This document shows positions 1-15,597 of a stretch of 64,000 nt of DNA, in pieces (the first letter of the stretch is position 1; each line of letters opens with the position of its first letter). The notes below the pieces were generated by a model. That model was not told where the DNA came from. It was given only the letters and a program-made list of their open reading frames with translations, and ran no database searches. Origin of the DNA: Trichoplax sp. H2 (Eukaryota; Placozoa; Uniplacotomia; Trichoplacea). The DNA lies in contig NOWV01000161.1 of assembly GCA_003344405.1 (NCBI GenBank), forward strand, positions 1 through 64,000, in the 5' to 3' direction. The translations under genes were made by a program, and so were the position numbers.

Positions 1-1088
1 AGACTAGCGGATTTACACCGCTTGCTAATGCTGAAGCTCAAGTACATTTTACTGCTTATGTGATTGTGATGGTTATAGCTATCCCTGCTAATATAGTCAC
101 TATTTTTTCTTTTATCATCGATCGTACATTGTGTACCAATTTTAATCTCTTCTTGCTTAACATGGCTTTCATCGATTTGTTGACCAGTTTATTTCGCATC
201 GGTTTCAACGCTTTCTGTATTGCCACTATTGGAAATTCCACATGGCCATATGGTCAGCCACTATGTGATTTTGACGGATTTATACAATGCGTTGTCTATG
301 CCGCTAACATTTACACTCTCATGGTTATAGCAGTTTGCCGTTATATAGCAATTGTTCATTCCAAACAGCATTTAATTACCAAAAAAGTTGTCTGTATTAT
401 TATTGCTATCATTTGGGCCTTTAGTTCCCTGTGTTCGGTCTTTCCTATCATGGGTTGGAATCGATTTCGCTATCAACCTTACGAGCACGCTTGCGTGCCT
501 GATTGGTCTTATGAGAAGAGCTTTCCTTTTTATGTTATGGCTACCGAATTTGTTCTCCCAATGATAATTTTACTTTACTGTTACACCGGAATATTTATCA
601 ACCTAAGGAGAAATTCATTTCGAATGCGTACTGTTTCAGAATTGAACAGTGGCAATAATGAGGCCATGAAGAAAATAGCCCAGCGTGAGGGAAAGGTTTC
701 TCGTGGCATGTTTATCATCTTCTTAGCCTTCGTCATTTGTTTTGCACCATATAGCATATGTATGTTTCTATTAAAACCTGTATTCAATATTGAATTAAAC
801 AGGGGTTTGGTCTTCTTTTGCGGATTTATGGCCAATGTGAATAGCTTACTGAATCCTATTATTTATGCTATCTTGTATAAACGCTTTCGGCAAGCTTACT
901 ATCAAGTGCTGTGCTATTGCTACAGTAAATTAACATTCAGCTCTTTAGTGGATCATGCAGGATGCAATCGCAATCACGGATTGCGATCATCAGAAATGGG
1001 TGTCATCGAAAATAATAACGCCAATCATTCTACCAGTCCATCTATGAAAGCTTCTAATGATGATGGTAAAAAATATCAAGTGTTTTAG
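1..1088 (+). CDS. Class A (rhodopsin-type) GPCR, copy A, 5' end outside window
   Basis: A seven-transmembrane receptor on one exon. The frame is already open at base 3, and base 1 aligns to base 6162 inside codon 10 of the complete copy at 6134-7288, so only the first ~10 codons are missing. Visible class A marks are the TM1 Asn, an Asp in TM2 (AFIDLL), the TM3/ECL2 cysteine pair (PLCDF and HACVPDW), CRY in place of DRY at the end of TM3, CFAP in place of CWxP in TM6, and NPIIY in TM7. The position matching the retinal lysine of opsins (six residues before the NPxxY Asn) is Asn, so it should not bind retinal as opsins do. TM3 and ECL2 recall melatonin receptors and opsins; the ligand is unknown. 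A 2-bp deletion relative to the second copy ends the protein with KKYQVF. Class A is secure, the subfamily is not. Confidence 0.9.
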   Translation, partial: TSGFTPLANAEAQVHFTAYVIVMVIAIPANIVTIFSFIIDRTLCTNFNLFLLNMAFIDLLTSLFRIGFNAFCIATIGNSTWPYGQPLCDFDGFIQCVVYAANIYTLMVIAVCRYIAIVHSKQHLITKKVVCIIIAIIWAFSSLCSVFPIMGWNRFRYQPYEHACVPDWSYEKSFPFYVMATEFVLPMIILLYCYTGIFINLRRNSFRMRTVSELNSGNNEAMKKIAQREGKVSRGMFIIFLAFVICFAPYSICMFLLKPVFNIELNRGLVFFCGFMANVNSLLNPIIYAILYKRFRQAYYQVLCYCYSKLTFSSLVDHAGCNRNHGLRSSEMGVIENNNANHSTSPSMKASNDDGKKYQVF

Positions 1089-1445
1089 TTTCATCTACAA
1101 CAAAGAGGACATTCCTCATTCCAGGCACTCGCCCTTGAAATGAGCAGCGCGAGGGTATTTATACTACTGTACTGTTAAATGACTTTGATTATGGGTTCAT
1201 TTCAATAGCTCAGTATAAGATTCTTACAGTACTTTTTACCTCAAGATTTCTTCATGTAAAACGAATAGATCTAAGGTAGTCATTTCTGCAGAGTACTGAT
1301 TATTAAAATAGTATTTGTTATATCGCTAAGGGTGGCCACTAGGCCTTTAAATTTTGATTTCATGTAATATTCTGATGAAAATTGAATAAACATAAAATCT
1401 TTATAGAGTTTTCTACACAGCCATTCTGATTGTTACATTTTCTTA

Positions 1446-2299
1446 TAACAGTTACTATCGACAGAGCAAGCTTTGCTTGCATACTCAAGCGATCCTTAGA
1501 CACATTATAATGATTGGTATAGAATTGACCACAGTACTAAGGACATTGAACCGCACTGTAGATATCTTACAGTACCTGTTAATCTTGACTTGGTATGTCC
1601 ATCACCGTACATTAGTTATCGTAATGTGCTTTGGACTATTAACTAATCTTAATATAACATAGTACATTACTATTACAGGGATATATATATATAATACTAT
1701 CTGTTAATTTTATTAACAAATTGAGCATAAACGTATATTTGACAGTTTCGTTTACCAACCTTAACATAGCATTAATACTGTATATAGTAACCATCCTTAT
1801 TCGGTAAACATACTAATACGAAAGTTACTTAACGAAATTTGAATTGGTATAGAAATGAATGATCTCTAGGGTTTATGTAAATATTATTGAGAAGGTAGAA
1901 GCGATTGATACACATCAGGAGGTACTATTNNNNNNNNNNNNNNNNNNNNTAACGGTTACTATCGACAGAGCAAGCTTTGCTTGCATACTCAAGCGATCCT
2001 TAGACACATTATAATGATTGGTATAGAATTGACCACAGTACTAAGGACATTGAACCGCACTGTAGATATCTTACAGTACCTGCTAATCTTGACTTGGTAT
2101 GTCTATCACCGTACATTAGTTATCGTAATGTGCTTTTAGCATTAATACTGTATATAGTAACCATCCTTATTCGGTAAACATACTAATACGAAAGTTACTT
2201 AACGAAATTTGAATTGGCATAGAAATGAATGATCTCTAGGGTTTATGTAAATATTATTGAGAAGGTAGAAGTGATTGATACACATCAGGAGGTACTATT
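1446..2299. repeat. Direct duplicate flanking the gap, probable unmerged contig ends
   Basis: Bases 1446-1929 (before the Ns) and 1950-2299 (after them) are the same sequence with few differences, except that the second lacks about 134 bases (roughly 1633-1766). The left arm ends exactly where the right arm continues into unique sequence, as expected if two overlapping contigs, perhaps two haplotypes, were placed end to end. Short ORFs here are not credible genes. Confidence 0.85.
1930..1949. other. Assembly gap (20 Ns)
   Basis: Twenty ambiguous bases. The length looks like a placeholder rather than a measured distance, because both sides carry the same sequence. Confidence 0.97.
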
Positions 2300-2408
2300 A
2301 GTTCTATTGCTCTCATGCAATTCGTAGTGTTACCCTACTGTAGTTCCCCTGTCCCGGTTATTTTTGATTGCTATATATCATATAACAAAAAGTGTTTCTA
2401 AGAGGATA

Positions 2409-2708
2409 ATGTCAGTTAGTCAACGATCTGATAGGCGAAAGCGAAGTGAACAACGTGGAAATACACGATCAGTACGTACATTAAATCAATCTGTAAGTCA
2501 TATCAGGAATTCTGAAGTAGATAGTACTCCTAGAGATCAAAATCAGCCAGCAGGTAATCGTAGCAGAAACTATCATCATCGCCAATTACATCGAATAGGA
2601 AGATTAGGTGATATTGACTCGATAGCAACAATCGATGATTTTGTACCTGCTCAGCATACATGCGGCTATATGAACCATTCCTGCAGTTACTGCAATGCAC
2701 AAATGTAG
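2409..2708 (+). CDS. Hypothetical 99-aa basic protein with Cys/His C-terminus
   Basis: Not recognised. The first ATG is at 2409; the frame is open further upstream but only from a TTG. The product is rich in Arg, Ser, Asn and Gln (it begins MSVSQRSDRRKRSEQRG). After a short acidic stretch (GDIDSIATIDD) it ends with closely spaced Cys and His (HTCGYMNHSCSYCNAQM), which might bind a metal. The composition is less AT-driven than random ORFs nearby. It lies in the part of the GPCR flank that is absent beside the second receptor copy. It could be a small gene, the last exon of a larger one, or chance. Confidence 0.35.
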   Translation: MSVSQRSDRRKRSEQRGNTRSVRTLNQSVSHIRNSEVDSTPRDQNQPAGNRSRNYHHRQLHRIGRLGDIDSIATIDDFVPAQHTCGYMNHSCSYCNAQM

Positions 2709-5700
2709 TACTTTTGTACAGCATACAGTACACGGTAAAAAGTTACTGAACCTCTGACAGGTCTATCAAATGGTAATACTATGACTGTTAAATGAGCACA
2801 ATATCGTAAACCGTCAGCAAAGCGACGGGAGTTTGCACTAGTAGATAGCGAAATAAATGGAAATATGTAATGTAACTAGTATTGTGATTGTAGACTGTTA
2901 GCCATGTTTAGTATAATGTACGGTAGATATTTATCCTAAGTGATATTTGGTAGCTATAACTATAGACTGTAGTGGTATAGACACTCTAATAGACACTATG
3001 CTAGAGTACAGATGACTATATACAGTAAGGTGTTGAGTTACTAATAAGGCTATACGTAAAAATAGAAATGTAAATCATATATTAGGATATGGTTAATTCA
3101 TTGTACTTTGGCTGGAGTGAATAATATCTACGTAAGTACAGTACTGTAGTCTTATCCATATTGGATTAATGATGGTCCGCAGTAGAATAGTCTTACTAAG
3201 AATAATTTAACTAAGTGTAAAATAAGGTAAAAGGTTGCCATGCGGATTGTAGCTGCGAATGCTAAGGAAAGTATAAAAGCATACAACTTTAGATTATTCT
3301 GTTAGTTCGTTCTAGAAGTCTTTAGTACTAGTATTCGGCTAAAGTAGAGTTGTGTGTAGTTAATCTTTGTATAAGATTCAATAAAGCCGTTATTTTTCTA
3401 AAATTTGGAATCTCGTGATTGGTATATATCACAAAATATTAAATTCAAATTCAAATGCATATCTATAGATATTGCTTGTATCGCAATTGTACATTTATGG
3501 AGCGGTGCTATTTATTAGCTAGACTGGATAAAATTCGGTCAAACATTAACTATCTTTTCTATCCGAAATTCATCGAAATAGTAATTGTATGAATTATAAA
3601 CAAAACATTTTGCTAATCCAAGAAGTTTCATCATCAAGTGCATATTTAATTTCTACATATTTAATGCCTCGGATCGGTCAGAGGAAATTAAAAATTATTC
3701 TGTATTATATAAATTGAAAAGTACTGCTTTAACTAACTAGCTAATCATTTATGGCCATTTTCAAATATTATGAATTACAAGTTAAATTCAGATTTGCGAT
3801 ATACTGTAAAAACTGATAGTACCAGTGCTATATTTTAAATGAATAAGTATAATAGAAGTACCATTGAATTATTCATTGCATCGAAATATATTGCAAATCA
3901 ATGTTGACAAAATAGCGTAAGGTAGTTGTTGGAAACTCTAGGATTTTATTTCGTCATTAGCGTTGATTTTATTATCTGATTCTAGTTAGTAGTTTCTTCC
4001 TAACTATCAAAATTCACACACGCGATATTTCTACTGTTTGCCTTCTATCTTGCCGTTCAGAATTTTTCCTTTTCTGGTTCTTAAATCAATTTTTCTAGTA
4101 ATTTTTTTGGCAAAGTTGCTTTAATGCATCATGTACATACTGAGCCGTTTAATATTGTTGGTAGTACTGATTTTCCATTAATTCTTGGATATTGATTAGG
4201 TATGGTACTATTGATTATACAGCAGCCTTTGTAGTATTAATACTTCTATCTAATAGGATCGGTATATTCATATATTCGTATTAGTAACTTACTACGCTTA
4301 TTTATCTTATTCAATAAAACTGAGATATAAAGGTAAGGATATATGATAGTTATTAACGCGTAAATTTTCGTGATATCCACTTCGCTAAATGAACTAACTC
4401 TATTCTATTTTCTGATAGAGAATATTTCTCAGCTAACCGGATTTCAAATAATTGAAAATAGAATTGAAATTATAATTATTATTATGCTATTTTCGTATTA
4501 GTAGCCTTGTCAAGGGAACAACTCTGTTTGTATTTAGAAACTATTACCCATCTTACCCAATGACTAGACCACTCTTTCAGTGGCGTAGCAAGTTTTCTGT
4601 AGTGGTTGAAAGCTATTCAGCTATAGTGCAGCCTTTAATTCGATCTTTTAAATTTTCAAGGTATTTATATTTAATTTAGCTCATATTCCCCGTAAACAGA
4701 TCATTTTCACCGTGGGCAATTAGCTCCCGATGTTTTTGTTCATTTTTACCGCAGTATTAAGCAACTTTATGTCTTTAAAATTTCTAATGCAAACCAACGG
4801 TCACTGGTAAATGTACACTGTACAGTCAATTCAACCAGTATACAAGTTACGCTGTAATAGTGGTCTATATAATTTGAATATGAGATTAAAATTAATATTG
4901 CCTTTTTACTCAATTTGCAATGCTAACTATTCTAAATCATAGCTAGCCCAGTTTCTATTTAGAAACCAGTGCTTACTGTGACCATTATAATGAAAATATA
5001 GAATTAAGATTATAGTTATCTACGAACTATTTATTATGCTTATTTCAATACAGAAACAATTATTTATCTTACCTATTTTAATGAGGATATTAGAAATTGA
5101 GATTATATCGTAGTTTTCAGTAAGTTATTTTTCGTGATACGTGTACGCATACTGTATAAGGGACCTGTCACAAACTTCGTTTGTTACTATGAATTCTTCT
5201 TCCATGATTACCTGTAAAACCTTCTACCGTATTATAAATCTACTACCAAGCGTCAATACTTTCACTACCTTGACGAAGGACCTTAGTCAACAGTAAGAGC
5301 TAGTTTAGAAGTTTACTAGGTAATATTACAGAAGCTATCTTTATTCAACTGTCGTTCCACTCCACAGCTTAAATTACTATCCTCTCTTTTTTAAGTACAA
5401 ATGCGCTTACTTATATGCTTGTGCCAAGCCCCACCTGTACAATCTATTCATTATTTCCTATACCGTAATATAGTCTTTTTCTGAACACATGTAATTATAT
5501 CTGTTTCTGTCCTCTATTATTAAAATATGCAAATTGCTGTATGATTTAAATAACAAAGAATATTGTTAGTAAAGGAGTAATTGTACTGAAAATTAGTAAA
5601 GTTAGTATTGGAAATTCTCCTATACCCACTATTAGTGTAAGGTATCAAAATTATCGGATACAGTACTCAGCCGTGTAAGCGAAAGTTTTATAGAAATTGC

Positions 5701-6133
5701 TCTAAATTGAAAGGGCTAAATATTGATAGCATTGGATAAATAGCTACGAAATCTCTGCAAGATATTCCGCCTAAAGTATTCAAACAATTTTAAAGATTGA
5801 CGACGTGATTACTAGTATTGTATACTGAAAAGAATACTGACATAGCTAATTATCAAATTGCTACTACGAAGAAAAATGATTAAGTATTAATCGGTTAAAA
5901 TTTTAAAGATATAGACTTGGTTACAACTTCAACGGTTTACATAGCAATTGAAAAAGCACTTTATATAAATCAAAGCTATACAATATTACTTTATTGTAGA
6001 TTAACAGCTTGTTTTGATGTAATTTATTTCCTTCTCATTAAAGACTAAATTTACTTGATCTGTGTAAAAAGAATCAGATACAATATTCTTGTTTTCAAGG
6101 CCTGCTATTGAAAAGGATTAAAACACGAGTATA
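2709..6133. other. Intergenic DNA: duplicated GPCR 3' flank and promoter side of copy B
   Basis: No gene seen. About 3439-3732, 3983-4290 and 4300-5500 match 7305-7594, 7597-7905 and 8958-10170, so this is the downstream half of the duplicated unit. The stretch 3733-3982 is missing from the second unit. From about 5500 the sequence is unique and leads to the start of the second receptor. A degenerate repeat runs through 4290-5160. Confidence 0.7.
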
Positions 6134-7288
6134 ATGTCTAATCATAGCCTTAGCTTAAATCAGACTAGCGGATTTACACCGCTTGCTAATGCTGAAGCTC
6201 AAGTACATTTTACTGCTTATGTGATTGTGATGGTTATAGCTATCCCTGCTAATATAGTCACTATTTTTTCTTTTATCATCGATCGTACATTGTGTACCAA
6301 TTTTAATCTCTTCTTGCTTAACATGGCTTTCATCGATTTGTTGACCAGTTTATTTCGCATCGGTTTCAACGCTTTCTGTATTGCCACTATTAGAAATTCT
6401 ACATGGCCATATGGTCAGCCACTATGTGATTTTGACGGATTTATACAAGGCGTTGTCTTTGCCGCTAATGTTTACACTCTCATGGTTATAGCAGTTTGCC
6501 GTTATATAGCAATTGTTCATTCCAAGCAGCATTTAATTACAAAAAAAGTCGTCTATATTATTATTGTTATCATTTGGGCCTTTAGTTCCCTGTGTTCGGT
6601 CTTTCCTATCATAGGTTGGAATCGATATCGCTATCAACCTTATGAGCACGCTTGCTTGCCTGATTGGTCTTATGAGAAGAGCTATCCTATTTATATTATG
6701 GCTACCGAATTTGTTCTCCCAATGATAATTTTACTTTACTGTTACACCGGAATATTTATCAACCTAAGGAGAAATTCATTCCGAATGCGTACTGTTTCAG
6801 AATTGAACAGTGGCAATAATGAGGCCATGAAGAAAATAGCCCAGCGTGAGGGAAAGGTTACTCGTGGCATGTTTATCATCTTCTTAGCCTTCGTCATTTG
6901 TTTTGCACCATATAGTGTATGTATGTTTCTATTAGCTTCTGCATTTAATATTCCCATAGACAAGGGTTTGATGTTCTTTTGCGGATTTATGGCCAATGTG
7001 AATAGCTTACTGAATCCTATTATTTATGCTATCTTGTATAAACGCTTTCGGCAAGCTTACTATCGGGTGCTGTGTTGTTGCTGCAGTAAATTAACATTCA
7101 GCTCTTCATCGGATCATGCAGGATGCAGTAGCAATCACGGATTACGATCATTAGCAATGGGTGCCACCGAAAATAAGAAAGCCAATCATTCTACCAGTCC
7201 ATCTATGAAAACTTCTAATTATGGCAGTAAAAAATATCGAAGGCGTTTTAGTTTCATCTACAACGAAGAGGACATTAATAATAGATAA
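6134..7288 (+). CDS. Class A (rhodopsin-type) GPCR, copy B, complete
   Basis: An intronless 384-aa receptor, the full-length paralogue of the copy at the window start. The ATG is followed by a short extracellular N-terminus with an NQT glycosylation sequon (MSNHSLSLNQTSG). Seven hydrophobic helices carry the same marks: TM2 Asp, TM3 Cys, CRY, CFAP and NPIIY, with Asn at the opsin lysine position. Cysteines after TM7 (VLCCCCSK) could be palmitoylated. The tail is Ser/Asn-rich and ends KKYRRRFSFIYNEEDINNR, 13 residues more than copy A. Differences from copy A cluster in TM4, ECL2 and TM6/ECL3, that is, around a ligand pocket. It may belong with placozoan opsin-like or melatonin-like receptors; the ligand and G protein are unknown. 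Confidence 0.92.
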   Translation: MSNHSLSLNQTSGFTPLANAEAQVHFTAYVIVMVIAIPANIVTIFSFIIDRTLCTNFNLFLLNMAFIDLLTSLFRIGFNAFCIATIRNSTWPYGQPLCDFDGFIQGVVFAANVYTLMVIAVCRYIAIVHSKQHLITKKVVYIIIVIIWAFSSLCSVFPIIGWNRYRYQPYEHACLPDWSYEKSYPIYIMATEFVLPMIILLYCYTGIFINLRRNSFRMRTVSELNSGNNEAMKKIAQREGKVTRGMFIIFLAFVICFAPYSVCMFLLASAFNIPIDKGLMFFCGFMANVNSLLNPIIYAILYKRFRQAYYRVLCCCCSKLTFSSSSDHAGCSSNHGLRSLAMGATENKKANHSTSPSMKTSNYGSKKYRRRFSFIYNEEDINNR

Positions 7289-10170
7289 CGAAATAGATGG
7301 AAATTTTAAATTCAAATTCAAATGCAAATCTATAGATATTGAATGTATCGCAATTGCACATTTATGGAGCGGTGCTATTTATTGGCTGGACTGGATAAAA
7401 TTCAGTGAAAAATTGGCTATCTTTTCTATCCGAAATTCATCGAAATAGTAATTTTATGAATTATAAACAAAAACATTTTGCTAATCCAAGAAGTTTCATC
7501 ATCAAGTGCATATTTAATTTCTATATATTTAATACCTCGGATCGGTCAGAGGAAATTAAAAATTATTCTGTATTATATAAATTGAAAAGTACTGCTTCTA
7601 GTTAGTAGTTTCATCCTAACTATCAAAATTCACACATGCGATGTTTCTACTACTTACCTTCTATCTTGCCGTTCAGAATTTCTCCTTTTCTGGTTCTTAG
7701 TTTAATTTTTCTAGTAATTTTTTTTGGAAAGTTGATTTAATGTATCGTGTACATACTGAGCCGTTTAATGTTGTTGGTAGTACTAACTTCCCATTAATTC
7801 TTGGACATTGATTAGGTATGGTACTATTGATTACTCAGCAGTCTTTGTAGTACTAACAATTTTATCTAATAGGATCGGTATATTCGTATATTTGTATTAG
7901 TAACTTACTATGGTTATCTTAATTTGTTTGCAAGTATAAAAGAGCATCTGAAAGTACCGGTATCTATTTGTCAAATTTTATTTTAGTGATACAATGTCGT
8001 CATATTGTAGATTTTATCATCGAAATACTGCTCGTACGTATACAGCAGATATACAATAATCTTTCCTTATTCTACTTGTATTAAAATTATGATATCACCT
8101 AGCGTAAGAGTATGCTTTTTGCCAATCTAGGATATCATTTGGTTAGAATATCATTCATGGCCGAGGAGATACGGTATTCATTAGCTTATTTGAACATTTT
8201 TCTTTGACCTTAGCATGCTACTTTGTAAAATAAGGATTGCCTGCGATTTGAATGCAAAAGCTGTTACTACAAGTGCGTTTTGGCTATTTTTAAGAATAGA
8301 TTCGGTCTTAGGAATGTCCGTAGTCAATCTTAAGAATTTGGCCTTAATTAAACATGGTCGGACATTACTATCACTTTTACGAAAACAGATTGAAAAGGTG
8401 TTACTGTATATTCTTTCGGTTAGTTACTAAGACATTTTTGATTGTAATATATATATATTCGAATAGAATCAATTTCAAATTGGTACAAGTGTATGAAATG
8501 TTCAGTAAATCTGATTATGATGTTACGATATGATCGTTTGAAGCATATGATATCATGAATTAATAAAAATTATGACAATCTATGTCTTAACAATTTCGTA
8601 ACAAAAAATTGATGTACCAACTTTGTGTATGGCCCATATAAAATGAGTATAATTATAATACAATACTTAATATGAACTGTAGTAAATGGACTAACTCTAT
8701 CTTTATTTAGAAAGTATTATCTTATTCCATATAGTTATTATATAAAGTCGAAGTTTTTAAGCATTATCACGCATTTTTTCGTCACAGTACCGTAATCTTG
8801 GCCATGAATTAGCTTCGTTCCTATTTAGAAAATTCTGCTTACTGCAGCTAATACGATTAAGATATGAAGCTGATTTTCTACAGTAGCTATCAGTACCTAA
8901 TTTTCGTAATATTACTTGGCTGAATGAAATACGTATAATTTTATTTCTGCTTGGAAAATATATTTATCTTATTCAATAAAACTGAGATATAAAAGGATAT
9001 ATGATAGTTATTAACGCGTAAATTTTCGTGATATCCACTTCGCTAAATGAACTAACTCTATTCTATTTTCTGATAGAGAATATTTCTCAGCTAACCAGAT
9101 TTCAAATAATTGAAAATAGAATTGAAATTATAATTATTATTATTATGCTATTTTCGCATTAGTAGTCTTGTCAAGGGAATAACTCTGTTTATATTTAGAA
9201 ACTATTACCCATCTTACCCAATGACTAGACCACTCTTTCAGTGGCGTAGCAAGCTTTCTGTAGTGGTTGAAAGTTATTCAGATATAGTGCAGCCTTTAAT
9301 TCGATCTTTTAAATTTTCAAGGTATTTACATTCAATTTAGCTCATATTCCCCATAAACAGATCATTTCCACCGTGGGCAATTAGCTCCCGATGTTTTTGT
9401 TCATTTTTACCGCAGTATTGAGCAACTTTATGTCTTTAAAATTTCTAATGCAAACCAACGGTCACTGGTAAATGTACACTGTACAGTCAATTCAACCAGT
9501 ATACAAGCTACGCTGTAATAGTGGTCTATACAGTATAATTTGGATATGAGATTAAAATTAATATTGCCTTTTTACTCAATCTGCAATGCTAACTATTCTA
9601 AATCATAGCTAGCCCAGTTTCTATTTAGAAACCAGTGCTTACTGTGACCATTATAATGAAAATATAGAATTAAGATTATAGTTATCTACGAACTATTTAT
9701 TATGCTTATTTCAATACAGAAACAATTTATTATCTTACCTATTTTAATGAGGATATTAGAAATTGAGATTATATCGTAGTTTTCAGTAAGCTATTTTTCG
9801 TGATACGCGTACGCATACTGTATAAGGGACCTGTCACAAATTTCGTTTGTTACTATGAATTCTCTTCTTCCATGATTACCTGTAAAACCTTCTACCGTAT
9901 TATAAATCTGCTACCAAGCGTCAATACTTTCACTACCTTGACGAAGGACCTTAGTCAACAGTAAGAGTTATTCTAGAAGTTTACTAGGTAATATTACAGA
10001 AGCTATCTTTATTCAACTGTCGTTCCACTCCACAGCTTAAATTACTATCCTCTCTTTTTTAAGTACAAATGCGCTTACTTATATGCTTGTGCCAAGCCCC
10101 ACCTGTACAATCTATTCATTATTTCCTATACCGTAATATAGTCTTTTTCTGTGCACATGTAATTATATCA
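6162..10170 (+). repeat. Segmental tandem duplication, unit B (unit A is 1-5500)
   Basis: The gene and its 3' flank are duplicated together. Homology ends sharply: 10170 corresponds to about 5500. Internal differences are a ~1.7-kb block only in A (about 1113-2845), a second A-only block (about 2867-3438), ~250 bases only in A (3733-3982) and ~1040 bases only in B (about 7915-8957). High identity in flanking non-coding DNA points to a recent event. The first unit begins before the window. Confidence 0.88.
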
Positions 10171-11402
10171 ATTATTCCAGAACATATACATGTGTTAAAC
10201 AATATATTACGTGCCAACTTAAATCAGCTTAGTGCCTAACAGATTGCATAAATGTGTGACAATTGCCATTTTGATTATTACCCGTATTTTGCATAGTACT
10301 TAACCTAAATCTACACAGTCGCTAATGGAAATCCATTATCGGTTGAATATTACAATTTTACCATAATATTTACAACTATCTATTTCTAAATCAATTTACA
10401 TTATCACGTTTACTATCTTAAACCATAACAGTATCTTACTAAAGAGTCAATATTTTTTACAAAATATTTACTTATCTACTTACTTTTCCAGCTATAATTT
10501 AAATAGAAATTGAGATTATAGTATTGGGTATGCTATTTTCTGTTATATATGTTATATATGAATGGCTACTAAAAGAACTAATTGGAATTCACTTCGAAAA
10601 ATACCAGTATTTGCTTGCCTTACACAATAGAATCCATTTATAAAATCGATGTTATAGTTATCAGCATGCAATTTTTCGTAATTTCACCTTTTCCAAATTC
10701 TTTTTTAATCCTATTTCTAATTAGCAAGCTTATTTTATCTATTCCAATTAAGATATAGGCCTACGTTTCTAGTTAGCAACAAGCAATTTTTTTGCTATGT
10801 ATGGGTACAAGTACTTTGCAATTTGGACCGTTTCTACTCCTCGTTAGAAATATGAGTCTATTTTCTTCCTTTGCTAAATTGATTTCAGCTAATTTCAGTA
10901 GCTATATGCTTTAAAATATAACAAGTATTAGGCTAAAAAATAAATAGTATCGTTAGCAGCAGCCATTTTTACTATTTTAACCTAATTTTGTATCATAGAC
11001 CGATGCATGTTTGTACTGTTAGCTGGGAAGTCCTTTAGCGAGACAATACACTATATCATGCGGTGATGTATGGGACAGTATAGTACGTCTTACACATACA
11101 TGTCATATGATGTAAAATAAATGACACTCTGTTATATCATCTTGACTGTGGTATAGTATACATTAGATTAGCGAAAAAGTCAAAAGTATGACAAAGAGTT
11201 TTGCATTTTGTGTCGCCACGAGCACCCTACTCTACTGTTCTGTACATCACCTAAAACCCATAGAAAAGCTTATTGCAATAACATCGTAAGCATAGAAGTA
11301 ATCCTAACCACCAGCGAGACGTTAGTGGCATGGACTAGATTATACTAGGAGTCAACAGCAGTGGAGAAGATCGGCGGACAGCTCCTGCAGATTTCATCAA
11401 CT
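7289..11402. other. Intergenic DNA downstream of GPCR copy B
   Basis: No supported gene. 7305-10170 is duplicated flank plus the B-specific block 7915-8957; a 71-codon ORF in that block has no recognisable features. 8640-9820 and 10490-10940 carry the degenerate ~125-bp repeat. 10940-11402 is unique and should contain the DDX56 promoter; no TATA box or other element stands out. Confidence 0.65.
8640..10940. repeat. Degenerate ~125-bp satellite-like repeat
   Basis: A diverged monomer recurs with anchors such as CTATTTAGAAA, TTATCTTATTCAAT, AAATTGAGATTATAG, TTTTTCGTAATAT and GCTAAATGAACTAACTCTA. Anchor spacing is about 120-130 bases (for example about 8702, 8821, 8942, 9061, 9190). The same elements lie in 4290-5160. 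Copies differ by many substitutions and small indels, so this looks like an old decayed array. Confidence 0.5.

Positions 11403-15597
<4,195 letters not shown>

Larger units (their letters stand above)
1089..2408. other. Non-coding flank of GPCR copy A, with assembly gap
   Basis: The first ~25 bases match the C-terminal codons of the second receptor copy and are now untranslated because of the early stop. From about 1113 the sequence has no counterpart beside the second copy. It is AT-rich, has no convincing coding signal, and contains the run of Ns and the flanking duplicate listed separately. Confidence 0.6.

Noticed and set aside
1477-1662. Short plus-strand ORF next to the gap
   Set aside because: It lies in the duplicated contig end, is AT-driven, and its duplicate is disrupted by the indel.
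8215-8430. 71-codon ORF in the unit-B-specific block
   Set aside because: No ATG-context, domain or composition evidence; length is within chance for this sequence.
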